This document shows, piece after piece, positions 32,401-44,972 of a stretch of 64,000 nucleotides of DNA. This stretch comes from Endocalyx cinctus. Lineage: Eukaryota > Ascomycota > Sordariomycetes > Amphisphaeriales > Apiosporaceae. The notes under the pieces were generated by a model. It ran no database searches. It saw only the letters and a program-made list of their open reading frames with translations, and was not told where the DNA came from. How positions within the stretch are numbered: the stretch's first letter is position 1; each line of letters starts with the position of its first letter. The DNA is taken from positions 186,001 through 250,000 of the forward strand of contig BCKC01000011.1 of the NCBI GenBank assembly GCA_001600455.1, read 5' to 3'. The position numbers and the translations under genes are program-made.

Positions 32401-33547
32401 GGCCTGAGTCTCGAATTAATTACCTTATAGTATATTATAGTCGGACAAAGTTACGGTTAAGCTTTAAAATTTTCCCTCCAGCGTCCATGCGCCGGCCAGT
32501 TTGCTGGCCGCACTGACCGCCATTAACTTGGATTAATCGATCGCTAGGTGGCCTTTAAAGTGGCTAATTGGCTCGCAAGTGCCTATCGCGGCCGTGTTAT
32601 TAGTCGATTAGGAATAACTAGGAACCTATTGGGGTCTTCAAAAACAATTTTTAACAATTATTATGCACCGAGTTTATAACATTTTCGATAGAACAACCTG
32701 AAAGACTAAGGTATCTGAGAGACTTAGGCAAATAATTATGCAGTCAATTATAAAATCTATAATTTATATAGGTGAAACTTTTAACTCTTATTTAGATTTT
32801 GAAAATGTGTGAATCAGAACAACTTCTAGTTATGGTAGAATCCGGACGTTCAAAGTTGCTCAACAGACTCTTAATCTGCATCATCCCGTAACTTCTCCGG
32901 GCCAGGCACCGAAGTTCTTAGTATAAACACCTCTTTGCTAACGAAAAATTTTCCACGTCTCGCTGTCTGGATTATAGGCGAATCCTCCGTCATGTTTATA
33001 ACACTTGAAGTATCAGAGAGTTTTTCGAATCGTCGATGCCTCAACCTAAACCAGACGGTTATGGGGTTAATTGATGAAAAGTTCATGGTTTAAAAGTTAT
33101 ATGATCGATGTTGGTAATAGAGATAATTTAACTTAATCTAAGACGTAGTACATGTGGTGACTTACTACGGCAAGTTCATTAAATTAGCCCTTAGGCAAAT
33201 ATTTATTTGTAGCGGAAAGTCGATTTAGGTACCTACTTCTTGATCAAGTCCAAAAATTGGGCCCTTGTCAGTACTTTCAGGTACTCAAACCAGGCTTTAA
33301 GCATCGCGTATCAATATATGAAGTGAGTATATCTCTTATACTAGAATGTTTGCCAGTGTAATGGGATGCCCAGATCCTGGGGTAATAAAACAAAAATCAG
33401 ACAGGGCAATTAAAGAGTGCCGGTATCCCTCGGTTATCCAATCCAATCCTATTTTTACTACTTAGACAATCGTTTGTTCACTCTTACGAAACGATCTTGT
33501 CATATACCTAGTAATATACTAGCCTATTTTATCAAGAACCGAGAGTG
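32401..33547. other. Intergenic, nothing assigned
   Basis: AT-rich sequence with a few short frames only. No gene, repeat or RNA could be supported. Confidence 0.4.
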
Positions 33548-33895
33548 ATGGGGATTAATGAGCAAAAAGCGAGTAGCTGCACACCAAATGGGATGATCCC
33601 GTCAAAAACGGCAATTCATTCAAAGGCCACGGTATGGATTATAATCTCTATTGTGTCAGGTATCGTTATTTTTGTTATCGGTCCCGCCTTCATTGTGTTT
33701 CGCCGGACCAGGGCTCGACTATATCAACGAGCTCTGGAGAAGGATCCTTTGCTTTCTATGGAGGCATTTTCACGCAGACAGAGATGGAGCCGTCCTAGAC
33801 AGCTATATGAAGAAGAATGTGAAAGGAAGGCAGCAATTGAAAAGGCATTAATTCGGAGACTTCCTGCCACTAGTATTGAGAAGTTCCGGGTCTAG
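33548..33895 (+). CDS. Small single-pass membrane protein (115 aa)
   Basis: A single hydrophobic helix (VWIIISIVSGIVIFVIGPAF) is followed directly by a basic cluster (FRRTRARLYQR) and then a charged cytoplasmic tail with ECERKAAIEKALIRR. The short Ser/Cys/Pro-containing N-terminus would lie outside the membrane. The tail pattern (E.ER.A.I.KAL) recurs in small fungal membrane proteins of unknown role. An upstream exon cannot be excluded. The ATG at 33548 follows a non-ATG extension of the frame. Confidence 0.5.
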   Translation: MGINEQKASSCTPNGMIPSKTAIHSKATVWIIISIVSGIVIFVIGPAFIVFRRTRARLYQRALEKDPLLSMEAFSRRQRWSRPRQLYEEECERKAAIEKALIRRLPATSIEKFRV

Positions 33896-34375
33896 AGTTT
33901 CAGAGAACCCACCATCCTCCCGAAACAGAAAATCTATATTATATTTATTTTCCCCGCATTACACACACGCCGCTTCAAATGGCACAAAGTCCCACTATTC
34001 AGCGTTCGAATTTCTTATTCCCCTTTTTAATGTTTCGTATTGTGTAAATAAGCTCATAGAAAGGCAAGCGACTGGACTTGGTCGTGGAATGAGGGAGCCA
34101 AGATATTAATTAATTGGGCTATGATGCGTATAAATGAGCTCTTTAAGTTTCCCAGGCAGCTAAAAGGGTCGTAAAGGAACTTGAGTTTTGTGATTATGAA
34201 TTAAGTGCATGGGAAACTAGACAGTCTAAGTAACAGCCGTGAGCTTATTACATAATCTAGAAATTCCCTACGCGGTTTCTCGTGCTCATAAATAGACTGC
34301 ATTCATATATGATAAAGCGCACAAGTAAATTACATTAAATTAATCTTATTATTCCCGCTTCCATTCGCAAGTATT

Positions 34376-34850
34376 TTAACCCGTGCTTGGGTTCAGCAGG
34401 TCACCAAGACTACCACGCAACTCTGAGGATCCAGTTGGGTGTTCACCCCGACCGCAAACGGACTGTATGGGATTATCTCCACTGGTATACTTTGCGGTAT
34501 CGAGATTATTTACCTGCGAGCCCGGTGGTTGGGTCATAAGCTCCTCTGGTCGTTGGTTCTGGTTCTCAAGCCCATATTCCTGTCGATAGTATCGGGGCCG
34601 ACTTGCGACTTCCACTTCGGCAGGCCCGAGCTGGATATCTTCTTTAGAGAATGGAGTTTGGGAGGACAAGTGGCGATGCTCCCTGAGGAGATCGGCATAT
34701 TGCAGCTTTAGGTTATCATATGCTACCTTCAAATTCCACCAGCTTTGCTGTAGATGAGATATTTCCGTACAGGCGGCCGTGACTGTCTGGAGAGCATTTT
34801 GTAGATTGCTACCCGCGGGAGTATTCGTTTGTCCGGGATCTATTCTGTAA
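34376..34850 (-). CDS. Partial coiled-coil/low-complexity protein, exon structure unresolved
   Basis: The minus-strand frame is open from about 34850 (just after a CTTACAG splice-acceptor-like site) to 34376. It reads SNLQNALQTVTAACTEISHL, a helical stretch with WWNLKVAYDNLKLQYADLL, and then a polar tail rich in Gln/Pro/Ser. An upstream exon near 34945 (MQNHHAYQLPRGQY) is possible but does not join in frame with any good donor. No family is recognised. Confidence 0.35.
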
Positions 34851-36036
34851 GCCTACATCTATATTAGCCTAGTCTTCACTCATTAAGATGATCTCCCTAC
34901 AATATTACTGCTATATTGGCCGCGGGGAAGCTGATATGCGTGGTGGTTCTGCATTTCTGTCCTCTTCTGTTCGGTAAATTGAGTCGATCGTATTGTTTTT
35001 TTAAGGTCTTTCCGGGTTAGAGATTTAAGGTCCGACTTTCTTGAGTGACTGGTTTGAAATTATACAGCGATTAGAAAGGCTGTGTATTTAGATGAAAAAA
35101 AAAACACAACCTGCGAAAAATAGATACTAGGTGGCTCATTGATAAGAGGGAATTTTGAAAGCTTGGGGCGATATTACCTAAGGCCGGGTAATAGTATTTA
35201 AATCCATAAACTGGGCTAAGGATTGCTGAGTACGGCAATAGATTTTTTATTGAAGGGACCCAGTCGTGGGATTGTTTCGTTGCCCTTAGATCGTCCCATC
35301 CCTTGGTACCCGCTGTCTTCCCAGGTGGCGTGGTCAGTCCGTTCATTAGCATCGAACCAGGTTTCAGTTGACATGGGGGTTTAATCCCACTAGCTGAACC
35401 CGGGTCAGAGTTTTTGGACTCTCATGTCAGCCATAACCTCGCATCGAACCTAGGAATCCCAAAATATCGAAAAGACGGCCCGTCGGCATAGCCACAGAAC
35501 GATAAATTTACGGAAATGATTAATTAAATGTTGAGCGGCGACAACGGGAAGGGCAGGGGACAACGTGATCCTAAAAGCTCCACGATTTCCACAAGCTGTC
35601 AGGACAGGTATATATAATTATGTATTAAGTCGGTAAATTCTACTGTAAATATACAGTACTGGTACTTAATATGCATATTTAACTACTTACGATTCCTTGT
35701 TCTTGGACCAATATCGCAACATCTAGACATGATCATCGACTGGCAAACTAGATGATACACAGTGGTATGTATTTGCACACCATACATCGCCCTAAATTTT
35801 AGAATAGTGCCTTAGCCCTTCACGGAGCTCTTGCAGTATATCGCGTACCATTTGCATAACGTAACTAAATTAGGGTCCAGAGGCCCGGATTTCGGATCAA
35901 TTCAATTGCGGATTATGGATCATGTGTATCCCGTATATAAGTGACCATTATTCGCGGTTCGCCTTAATGATTTCTTCTTGTTTTCTAAGATTGCCGACGC
36001 GAGCTACGCGCACCTGTTTCGTATTTTAGTTTTGTG

Positions 36037-37151
36037 ATGAGTTTTGCCTATTGTAAAGAAAGAAATATGCAAAAGCTTTTGAAAATAGTGTTACTAATTA
36101 TTTTTCCGTTGATTGCTTACGTTTTAGTAACAATAGCACTCTTTGCCGGTACCGGCGGAGAACCATATCGGCTCGAGAGTTATCATATCCTATCGGTGAG
36201 TGTCTCCATTGATCAACCGAACTGGCACAATGCTCACAAACCTAGGTCAATATCTCAAACCTAGGACGGGATATTCTTCCGAGAGCAAATGATAATATCC
36301 GCGGCATGTCCGATATTACCGATTCCACTGCTATACTCCAGGGCGACCTTGACAACCCCGCGGCCGAAATTAACAATATTATCGACAACTCTGCAGGCGG
36401 TAGCCTGAGCGATATTACTGACAATATTAGCCAAGCTCCCGGTCAACTTACGGATGGAGCAATTGACTACTTGGACGATATAGCGAACAATGTTTCAGAA
36501 CAGGTCACACAGCTACTTAATCTTCCCCAATGGTATTCTCTCCACGTTTTAAATTTCTGTAAAGGGCGTTACTCTTCTACTACTACGGGGGTTCAGTATA
36601 ATACTACTGATTGTACTAAGCCGCAGGCCGGAGGTAGGTATTCACTCTAAATGTTTCGTGTGTTGGCTTACGGTCGCCTAGGTGAACTAAACATTAGTCA
36701 AATCTTATCTAACGAGACGCTTCTAACGGCACATGTGAACTTGGCTGAGCTATTATTTCCTGTCCTTCAGAAGCCCATAAAGTACATCAACGGCGCCCTT
36801 TTGAGTTTACATGCGTCGTATATCCTTAGTTCGGTATTCTGCGGCCTGTCCCTGTTATTTGGAATATTCACGGTTCTTCGTCTCAGAAAGGGTTCAGAAC
36901 GCATTCATAAGTGGATCATGCTTTCTCATGTTTTTATTTCTGGCCTATCTTGGATATTGCTTGCCATCTCGAGCGGAGTCGCGACTTTGGTGGCTAAAAG
37001 GGGGGTAGCTTTGATTAACGCCGCCGGTCAAGGCGTTGGGATCTCCGCGCAGTGCGGTATCAAGTTTCTAGCAATTTCCTGGACCGCATTCACTATCATG
37101 ATTATATATTTCCTTTACTGGTGCCTAATATATGTCGCAATATTTAAGTAA
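36037..37151 (+). CDS. SUR7/PalI-family-like integral membrane protein (338 aa, three exons)
   Basis: Exon 1 (36037-36195) has a first membrane helix (LLKIVLLIIFPLIAYVLVTI). Intron 1 (36196-36245, GTGAGT..CCTAG) joins to exon 2 (36246-36633), a long extracellular loop containing LPQWYSLHVLNFCKGRY and DCTKPQAG, the Trp/Cys signature of the SUR7/PalI family. Intron 2 (36634-36681, GTAGGT..CCTAG) joins to exon 3 (36682-37151), which supplies three more helices around ILSSVFCGLSLLFGIF, WILLAISSGVATL and AFTIMIIYFLYWCL. The four-helix topology is usual for the family, whose members act at cortical eisosome/MCC patches or in pH sensing. Both introns keep the frame, so the gene looks intact. Confidence 0.8.
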
Positions 37152-37964
37152 GATTGTATGGTGCCTAAGATGCGGATTATAACTGATGCCTCGCTCGCAG
37201 AACGAACTTATCTCAGAAAAACACCCCTCAAAACATTAATATTATTAATATAGGCGGTTATTTCGGCCATTTTTCAAGAGGTCATCGGGGAGTCAAATAG
37301 ATTAAGTTGCATTATTGGTCCTCTGGAAGGTTATCATTACCAAATTCACCCACTACAAATAGTTCATACGTTAGTCTTAACTTTGCGAAAGTAAGTTGAT
37401 TGTTTCCACAAAAAAAAAAAATTTTTTTTCTGTTTTTTTTAAGTTGGTCACTTGGCGTAAGCATCTTCGCACTTGACACCTATCTTATAAGGGAAACATT
37501 CGCTTACCGAGCTAGGAGGGACTATACATGGGATAACAGGAGTAAGGTATTGTGCCACAAAGATTGGGTGAAGAAAACAGTTAATTTCTACGTTGGTCTA
37601 TCTCTCATTTAGAATGATTAAGAAATCGGATTAGTCAGCCATTGAGCCAAGGGTCATCAGGTAGATTACCCTTTTTGATGCAATGGGCTAGATGGGTTAA
37701 CCCAACAACGGTGTCACTCAACGAGCTGGGTCTTCTGACACAGCCTGATTATCGATCAGAAGACGAAAAGAATATATACCATTTTCGTTTATACACATTT
37801 GTTTTTTTTTTTTTTTTTTTTTTTTGAAAGTCATTTAGAAATAGATCTGTAAGGGGCGCTATCTAAATTTTTAAATGTCATCCATCGCCGGCGCATGCGT
37901 AAGGTAAAAGCCACTCTTAGATATTTCGACCACAATACAAAATTTTGACTTCAAGCCCACCCTA
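37152..37964. other. Intergenic, with long T run
   Basis: About 800 bp between the SUR7-like gene and the convergent dehydrogenase. It has an A/T-rich tract near 37409 and a T run at about 37802-37825. No gene is supported. Confidence 0.4.
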
Positions 37965-38663
37965 TTACCATTGGAATCCGTGAACGTCTTGTTGTCTATT
38001 AGATAACGGACCACCGAGACAACGTCTTCGAATAGGATCAGATATCTTATAAGAAAGGCGGATCACGGCCTTGTAATATCCGCAGGAGAGTCCGCTGAAT
38101 TGGAACATATTATGAACCCTAATACCGTACGATCGATACAGGGAACCCTCTATGGTGTGGGTAAATTTAACGGCAGAGCCGCCGCTATACCCGTCCTAAA
38201 TATGGTCAGGTCAGATAAGTATAAGAAGTGATAATAAATCAAGACTTACGCCAATGTTTTCATTGATTAATAGTACCGCTCCTCGTCCTTCGTGGGGACT
38301 GCGGCGAATGTAACGACAAGCAAGATTACAGATTTTATAAATGGCTTCTAAAGACGTTAGAGGCTCATCGGTGGGCGTGAGACTGGTTCCGTCACCGCCG
38401 TGAAAATCCTCTGCTCTAGCATTGGCAAAGACGAGGTCGAGCCGGTTTGATTTTCCAAAGGCGATTTCGAATGCTGCCGAAAGAGATTTGCAATACGACG
38501 TAACGTCGACTTCTACGAAGTGTGCCTTGGGCAATAGTTCGGCCATCTCGGAGGTTAGGCAGTAGCATAAGACGTACACTTCCCAACCCTGTTCCAGCAG
38601 GCACTGGGCTACCTTGAGGCCAATACCCGAGGTGCCTCCTGCTACTATAGCAACTTGAATCAT
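37965..38663 (-). CDS. Short-chain dehydrogenase/reductase-like protein, probably degenerate (214 aa)
   Basis: Exon 1 (38663-38250) has the Rossmann nucleotide-binding start VAIVAGGTSGIGLKVAQCLL (GGxxGIG), then VDVT and FANARAE where NAG is usual. A 54-nt intron (38249-38196; GTAAGT donor, CTGAC branch, TTTAG acceptor) leads in frame to exon 2 (38195-37965), which reads GYSGGSAVKFTH...YGIRVHNMF. The position where YxxxK should be found reads Y-S-G-G-S-A-V-K, so the catalytic spacing is lost. The protein stops early compared with the usual 250-280 residues. It may be inactive. It lies 3 kb from the terpene cyclase, so it could be a leftover tailoring enzyme. Confidence 0.65.
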
Positions 38664-39449
38664 TTAGAGTGAAAGGGGAAACAAATAAAAGGCAATGAGT
38701 TAGAGATGACCGTAGGTAATGGCAGATCATGAATAATTTATGAAGCGTTACGTACAACTTGACAAGAAACTATCCGTGTGGCTATCGTCTCTTGGAAATA
38801 TCTAGAAACCTAAAGTACAGCACATTTACAGCACACTTCAGGGCACAGTCTTACGTAGTGATTGGTTAACGCATATATTGGGGGAGTGTAAGCTACCTCA
38901 CGGGCTATATTATGCACTAATCATTCGTTGACTAATACACCTCGCCGTCGGTCCGAATATAACCCGTAAAGCAGCCCAACTTCTAAAAAAAACAAATGGT
39001 ATTCTCCCTGGTGATATCCCTTATCTTCTTCGTTTTATTCTAGAGGGATGGCGGGTGGGAAAAGAATTTTTTACGATACGTATACGATACATTCGGAGCA
39101 TGCCCACTCCAACGAATCCTGTCAGCATTCCAATGAACTATTGGAGCAACCAATCATGGTAATTAGCGTGCCTTAATCGTCGCCGGCCTTAGTCGCCTGA
39201 CTAGTGGGACCTCCGCCCAGATGCCCCTTCCAATAAGAATAACAAAAACTCCATAACTAAATGTTATCTACAAAAGTTCCATGCATTCAACTGCCCTCCC
39301 CCTCAACGGTCTTACATCTCTCATTAAATATCCCCAGTACTTACAGTAGACCTAGCGACGATTTGGCCTGTCTTACTTACGTACAGATACTACCATTTCG
39401 TATATCCTAACAAGAAGGTTTGGGAGCGTCGCGGAGATTGAGAACTGAT
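38664..39449. other. Intergenic
   Basis: Nothing beyond a GGAATGCTGAC-type repeat word (as GTCAGCATTCCAATG) near 39120. Confidence 0.4.
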
Positions 39450-39853
39450 TTAAGTTTGGCTTAGCGCGGTAAACGGCCGGGTTTCGTAGTAAAGGTTTGC
39501 CCCGATGGTGGTGCGGCACTCCCTTTCATTTCTTCGTGTGATAGCCTCCGGGATGAGCAGGTCGTCTGCCGACGATGAAGCCTCTTGATGCTTGGCTAGA
39601 TGTGTGATAAGTGGCTTTCTGCCTCCCACTGGAATATTGATAATGAACGGAACTGGCCCTTCATCTCTGCTCACCTGCATTTCTCTTTATCCTGCCAACG
39701 TGTCAAAGTCCAACCGTAGTCGGATACGGAATCCGAACAACATATATAGCACGAATAAAATAAAATAGCTAGACGGGTGGATGCGGTAAAAAATAAAAAT
39801 AAAAAAAGCCCCCTAAATAATTCCTTCATATCAGTATTGGTCCTTTTTATCAA
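39450..39853 (-). CDS. Two overlapping small frames, possible secreted peptide gene
   Basis: The upstream frame (39853-39671) contains MKELFRGLFLFLFFTAS, which resembles a signal peptide, followed by cysteines (SCYICCSDS) and GWTLTRWQDKEKCR. The downstream frame (39680-39450) is 76 residues and overlaps it by 10 bp in another phase. I could not find an intron that joins them. It could be a 52-residue secreted peptide, a frameshifted gene, or chance. No family is recognised. Confidence 0.25.
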
Positions 39854-41598
39854 ATTCTATTCCCTTTTTTCGGACCAAGATATAAATCACCGAATGTACT
39901 GTAAATAGCCGAGATCTGGAGTAATTATTTTAAATTTTTGTAGTGAAATTGGGCACACCCTCCACGAAGGTTTCTGCCTAAGGGGTGCTCAATATTGTAG
40001 TCAGAATTGCAACGTAAAAAATGTACAGACCCTCTCTTCGACTCCAGTATAGATCGCAATGTTATACTGCAAACGGCAGGTAACGAAATCGGCTTCCACC
40101 TTTCCCTATTAAAATGTTAAACTCCACAGAGATTCAGGACGCCTAGTCAACTTCTACATACAACGTGAGTTCAAGTTTTCTCCGTGAGGTTTAATAATAC
40201 GCGTGGTCGCTTTGTCAGGCAAGCGATTTTCTGCCACAAACACGACCGAACTAATCATAGTCTAGAAGGCGTTACTCGTCTTAATAGTACCTATGGAATA
40301 ATAAGTAAATATAGCTGGAGAGGAGGTTTCTTGCTTTCCCCTAATATGAGTATACGTTAGATAGCTCCAGTATCAACGCATTTATGCTCATACGATCATT
40401 TAACCTTAGGGGGAAGATAACCAGATCTCTTTTACAGCTTCGTAACCATTTTTACGCGTTAATAATTCTCCAACACCCAACGAAGAAAACTTTTTCACCG
40501 GCGTTGCCAACCCTCCTGGATCACTGGACGCTCTTCGTTTGACATGCTCGAGTGCTTGAGACTCCACTCGATCAATTGCCGAAGACAGTTAAGCGTCATA
40601 TCTGTCTTGCCGACCACGACCTGGTAGAAATCATGGGAGAGGGATGTTATGTATAATTCTGTTGAATCGTGTGAACGATAGCAAGACATCACACTTACCT
40701 ACAAATCGTCGGGTTATCGCTATTTACGGAGCAGTGAAGCTTGTACGAACAGTAACTGGATATCATTAACTGGAGGTAAGCAGCCCTGAACGCGAAAAGT
40801 GGAGTGACATCTTGGCCTTCATTGCTATTAGTCCTGTCGACACCATGCTAATAGTTCATATCAGTTTGAAATTGGCCGGGAACATTAAGCAGTAGTTTTG
40901 TAATGAGGAATAGGGAGGTGTAGTAAAGGTGATCGCACGAATAAATAGATACTTAATTTCAAAGACTCTATTCTAGGCGATCGTTTTCTATTATTTACGG
41001 ATCAGCTACTTACCTATTCAATAGGTAGGCCAGCTTCTAGCATTCGAGCGGATACCCCTCTTATATTCCTCAATACTGGTGCTCTGCGCAGTACCCTCCT
41101 CGCATAAGTTCACTTTCATAGAATGGCAAGCTGCCATGATTTGGGAGGCTACTCTGTTCTTATTCTAATGTTTAATACATACCTCTACCATCCCACTTTA
41201 CCGCAAAGCCGTATCGAGTCTGCAGCTATTCAAAATGCATCAGATATAGGCCACTAAATACCGATCCCCGCTAGACAAATTCTATAATAAGTCTACTCCC
41301 GGTATGGAACGTAGTGAAAATAGCCGGCATGTATTGTATGATCACTTACTGTACCGCTAAGATGGGGGGATTATATTATTGTGCATAGTCGGGAATTAGG
41401 ATTATATCTTACATTCTAGGAATAGAGATATGTTAAAATGGAGAGTTTAAGCTTCTAAGGTGGCTTGGGCGCGGTGATAAAGCTTTTAAACATTGCATTC
41501 TAATAGAACCCCGACTAGATAGAACGATCTAGAAAAACTTAGGTAACTATTATCAATTTTACCGGTATATAATATCCTGTAAAATAGTTACTAGATTG
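39854..41598. other. Intergenic, weak frame only
   Basis: Long AT-rich space. A minus frame at 40495-40692 ends in a helical segment (CLRQLIEWSLKHSS) but has no recognisable start or domain. No gene is called. Confidence 0.4.
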
Positions 41599-42775
41599 CT
41601 ATTGATTTCGTCTCTCCTGTTCCGAAATCATGGCTTGTGCATTGTACCTAGGACAAGTCGAACTCCAGAAACAATTGCCACCTAACATCAATTCCATGTT
41701 GTTAATATAGTATTCCATTTTCAGAGAGCCACATTGTCTCTTAATCTCCAAACCTGCTTTCCGGGTCTCTCGCTCGTGCCGAACGATCAATCCCTCAACA
41801 AAAACCAAAGCGTCCGCTTCACTTAAGTGGTATTGACTCATGACGATGGGGACGGCATTCCATTTCCTTTCCTCGTTCTGAGCCTCGTTCTTTTCGACAT
41901 CCCACGAATATAAATCGTTGGTAAGTGCCATGACGCAGCCAGCTTCTACGTAAAAATCGCGAGAGATTTTGGTTTCAGTCTCGTCAAGGCGAATATCAGT
42001 AGTCCACTGCATGAAGTCCTCCATTACCCTAAATCTGTATATTAGCATGCTAAATTACGCTACACAGGTAGGGAAGCGTACCCAAATCCAACATTTAGCA
42101 TCCTATATTTGGTGTACTCTTCGATAGTATTAAATGGACCTTTCTGGATGTCGTAATTATCTAGGTACGATTTTAACGTAGCTAGAACATGTAGTGCACC
42201 GTCGCCATCTAATCGAGTAAGACGTAGTCGAAAGTTATTGAATAAAGATGACAGCACGTTCTTCGAATGCCGGCTTTCCTGAGAGCCCGCTAAAGAGTTT
42301 CTTATGCTAGCGTGCACTTCTTGAGCCCCGTCATACGGCATAATTTCAGCGATATCTGCGAAAATTAGGTTTTAGTTGACGATAGAACGGTCTGCTACTG
42401 CTTACCATCGTATATCCAAAGTGATTCAATGATCTCGGCAGCCAACTTAACTCTCTCCGTCTTTCCGTGAGGCCAAGATAAAGAGAAGAAATTCCCGTCG
42501 GGACTAGACGAATGAGGCCGGCATTCTCCAGAAGGAGCGACGCTTTTAAAACTTTTCCTAGCATCAAGGACAATCTGAGAAATTTGGTCATTTTGTCGAT
42601 GGACACTGACAGGGAATTTTGTCATGCACGCTGCGAATATGGAAGTATCGATTTGAATGGGTGGGGGTGTATAAAGAGGCAAGCAACGAGCAAGGCATGA
42701 ATATCCTGGTGAAGAATATGAATTATTTTTCTTCCTTAGTCTGAAGCTCAGGCATGATACATTTTTTGTACACAT
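41599..42775 (-). CDS. Class I terpene cyclase (359 aa, three exons)
   Basis: Exon 1 (42775-42406) includes SPDGNFFSLSWPHGKTERVK and ends LWIYD. Intron 1 (42405-42356; GTAAGC..GCAG) completes the metal-binding motif as YDDIAE (DDxxE) in exon 2 (42355-42082). Intron 2 (42081-42035; GTACGC donor, GCTAAT branch, ACAG acceptor) leads to exon 3 (42034-41599) with the NSE motif NDLYSWDVE and the late CPRYN pair. These motifs bind the Mg-diphosphate of a prenyl substrate. The closest resemblance is to the N-terminal cyclase half of chimeric fungal synthases such as fusicoccadiene/ophiobolin type, without the prenyltransferase half. Both introns keep the frame and no stop interrupts it, so it may be functional. 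The product cannot be predicted. Confidence 0.85.
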
Positions 42776-43681
42776 GGTCACATAGCCATTGAATCCAAAA
42801 GATGCAATGGGTTAAAGAGGGTCTTAAAAGAGAGGAGCGAGAAGAGACGCTGTAGTTTCTGCCTGAATTTATATATCTTCCTCGTTATAGCTATGTAGCT
42901 AATATATGTTTAAAATTAACTATCGTTCTCATGAAGTTGTACGCGTAATCGACCTATATTGCTAGATGTAAAATCCATGACTAAGTTATTCCGCTTCCTA
43001 TTCTTTTTATGTGATTGGAATTGCTACAGTACTGTACAGTACATATGTATATCGAAGCGAGCTATCCAAGAATACGTCTGGTCTCCTGGTTTCCTTGTCC
43101 CCTTTCATTCTGGATTTATAACTAGTGGGGAAACGCATTGTTCCCCATTGGAATGCTGACTATAGTACTACTACAGGGTCATTTTTGCGAGCGAGGATAA
43201 AACTACATAACATAGCAAAGGAGAGAATATACTCCCGTCGTATTTTTCCTCCTTGCTATACATAAATGCTTGCTACATAGTCATAATTCTGTATTTCATT
43301 GAGCCGGTACCTAGTCTACTTGTAGTCTGGGTAGAATAGAGTTTGTGGACTCAACCATCATCTACATACAGTATGTACCTACCTGTCTTGCATTTTAGCC
43401 GTTTGTCATATTCGCACTCTTTTTCTTCCCCTGTTTGGCACTTTCCCAGTGATGGACTGTTACCCAAACCCGAGGAAAGTCTTAGGCTAGCCAATTCAAG
43501 CAACTTAAAGTAAACCACGGTAAATCTTTTGACCAGGGATATGCCACTTACACGACTGGCTAGATATGATGAAGGCACTATGCCGAGAGCCCACTACCGA
43601 TGGTAGTTTAATATAATCACTTAACCCTAAGCTGAATCCGGCAGAGGTGCTGCTATAATATCTCGAGACACACAGCGTCTC
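42776..43681. other. Intergenic
   Basis: AT-rich space upstream of the terpene cyclase. It contains palindromic TACAGTACTGTACAGTAC near 43025 and a CATTGGAATGCTGAC repeat word near 43145. A minus frame (43351-43783) overlaps the next gene and is not accepted. Confidence 0.4.
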
Positions 43682-44263
43682 ATGGGCAGAATTCGAGATC
43701 CTTTGTCTTACCATAGAGACGTGGGGCTCAATACCCCGTTGTGTGTGTGGATAGTTACAACGAATGAGCCCAAATACACGCAATATGGAACGAGACGCCT
43801 AGTTCCGGCGTCAGATGGGTACGATGAGGATATAAATGGAGGCTGGTCGATATCTCCAAGAAAACATGGGAGCCGTAGTCTCATTGTGCTGAGTTACGCA
43901 TCATACAATTCATTTATGAACTACGATCGAGTAAACGCAATCGACGGTGAACACGGGTCGGAGGGACTAGAGATATTACGCACACATAAAAAAAATGGAA
44001 AACTTGATATTAGCGTCGACTATATAGATTTGTGCAACAACCCATTTATGGTGCGAACGTCATCCACCACTGATAACAGAAATGGCGAAGGGTTTATTAC
44101 CCACGCAGGTGGTATATTTCTATATAGTCACTATTGGGAGAATGTTATGGGGACTGAGGGAGATATGGTCGCATTGTTTGATAATGAAATTCCTGGACAC
44201 GTGAACGCTACGGGGGTGTATATACCGTTATGGAAGCTTGTTTTGTATGTAAGAACGTTCTAA
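43682..44263 (+). CDS. Unrecognised 193-aa protein
   Basis: A single frame with ATG at 43682 that encodes a mixed, apparently globular protein, including LVPASDGYDEDINGGWSIS, KLDISVDYIDLCNNPFMV and EIPGHVNATGVYIPLWKL. There is no signal peptide, membrane helix or known motif. The length is unlikely by chance in such AT-rich DNA, but no homologue is recognised and an upstream exon is possible. Confidence 0.45.
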   Translation: MGRIRDPLSYHRDVGLNTPLCVWIVTTNEPKYTQYGTRRLVPASDGYDEDINGGWSISPRKHGSRSLIVLSYASYNSFMNYDRVNAIDGEHGSEGLEILRTHKKNGKLDISVDYIDLCNNPFMVRTSSTTDNRNGEGFITHAGGIFLYSHYWENVMGTEGDMVALFDNEIPGHVNATGVYIPLWKLVLYVRTF

Positions 44264-44972
44264 CTAATGATAAGGCTTGAAAATGGCTGGAGAGGGGTAG
44301 AGTAGAAAGACCTGAGTAAAGGCTTTTGTGTCTCTATCACTTTTTCTTACATTATCGTTGACCTGGCCGATTGGTTGTAAAGTTATTATTGAGTGTTAAT
44401 CAATAATATATTAACTACACGAATATGTAATTACTAACACGGGAGGTAAGCTTGCAGCCCACAGAACGTCCTGAGTTTACAATTTTTACTGTGCTACACA
44501 GAAAAGATAAGATAAGAAAACGAGAGAGGTTTTTAAAGATAGTTCCGTAGAGGCGTGTAGAAGACCCTTCATAAACTCAGGCATAATCCAAAAATGGATA
44601 GTAAAGCGCTTACATACCATTACAGTATATTTACTCTTTATCTATCTATTTATCGATTAGTTATTTAGTTAATCAACTGAAGAACGTAGATCCGTATATG
44701 TGAAATATAGTACTAAACTGTACTATAAATACATACATATGTATATTGTATATTTAACGCTTATATCATAGCCTGATTTCTGTGTCGAAGCAAACAAGCC
44801 CAAAATGCGGATATACTAAAAGCATAATATTCTAAGACCAGAATCCTGGGTATTCAATTTAAAAGCTCCTTTGTTAACCTTATATATTGTAGGTATTGTA
44901 TATAATATTATAAGTTCTTTCTTCTTTAACCATTTATTCGTACATAGCTTTTATTAACATCTTCATAATATA

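Noticed and set aside
35071..35352. 93-codon minus frame
   Set aside because: Low-complexity ends and no domain, in DNA without other gene signals.
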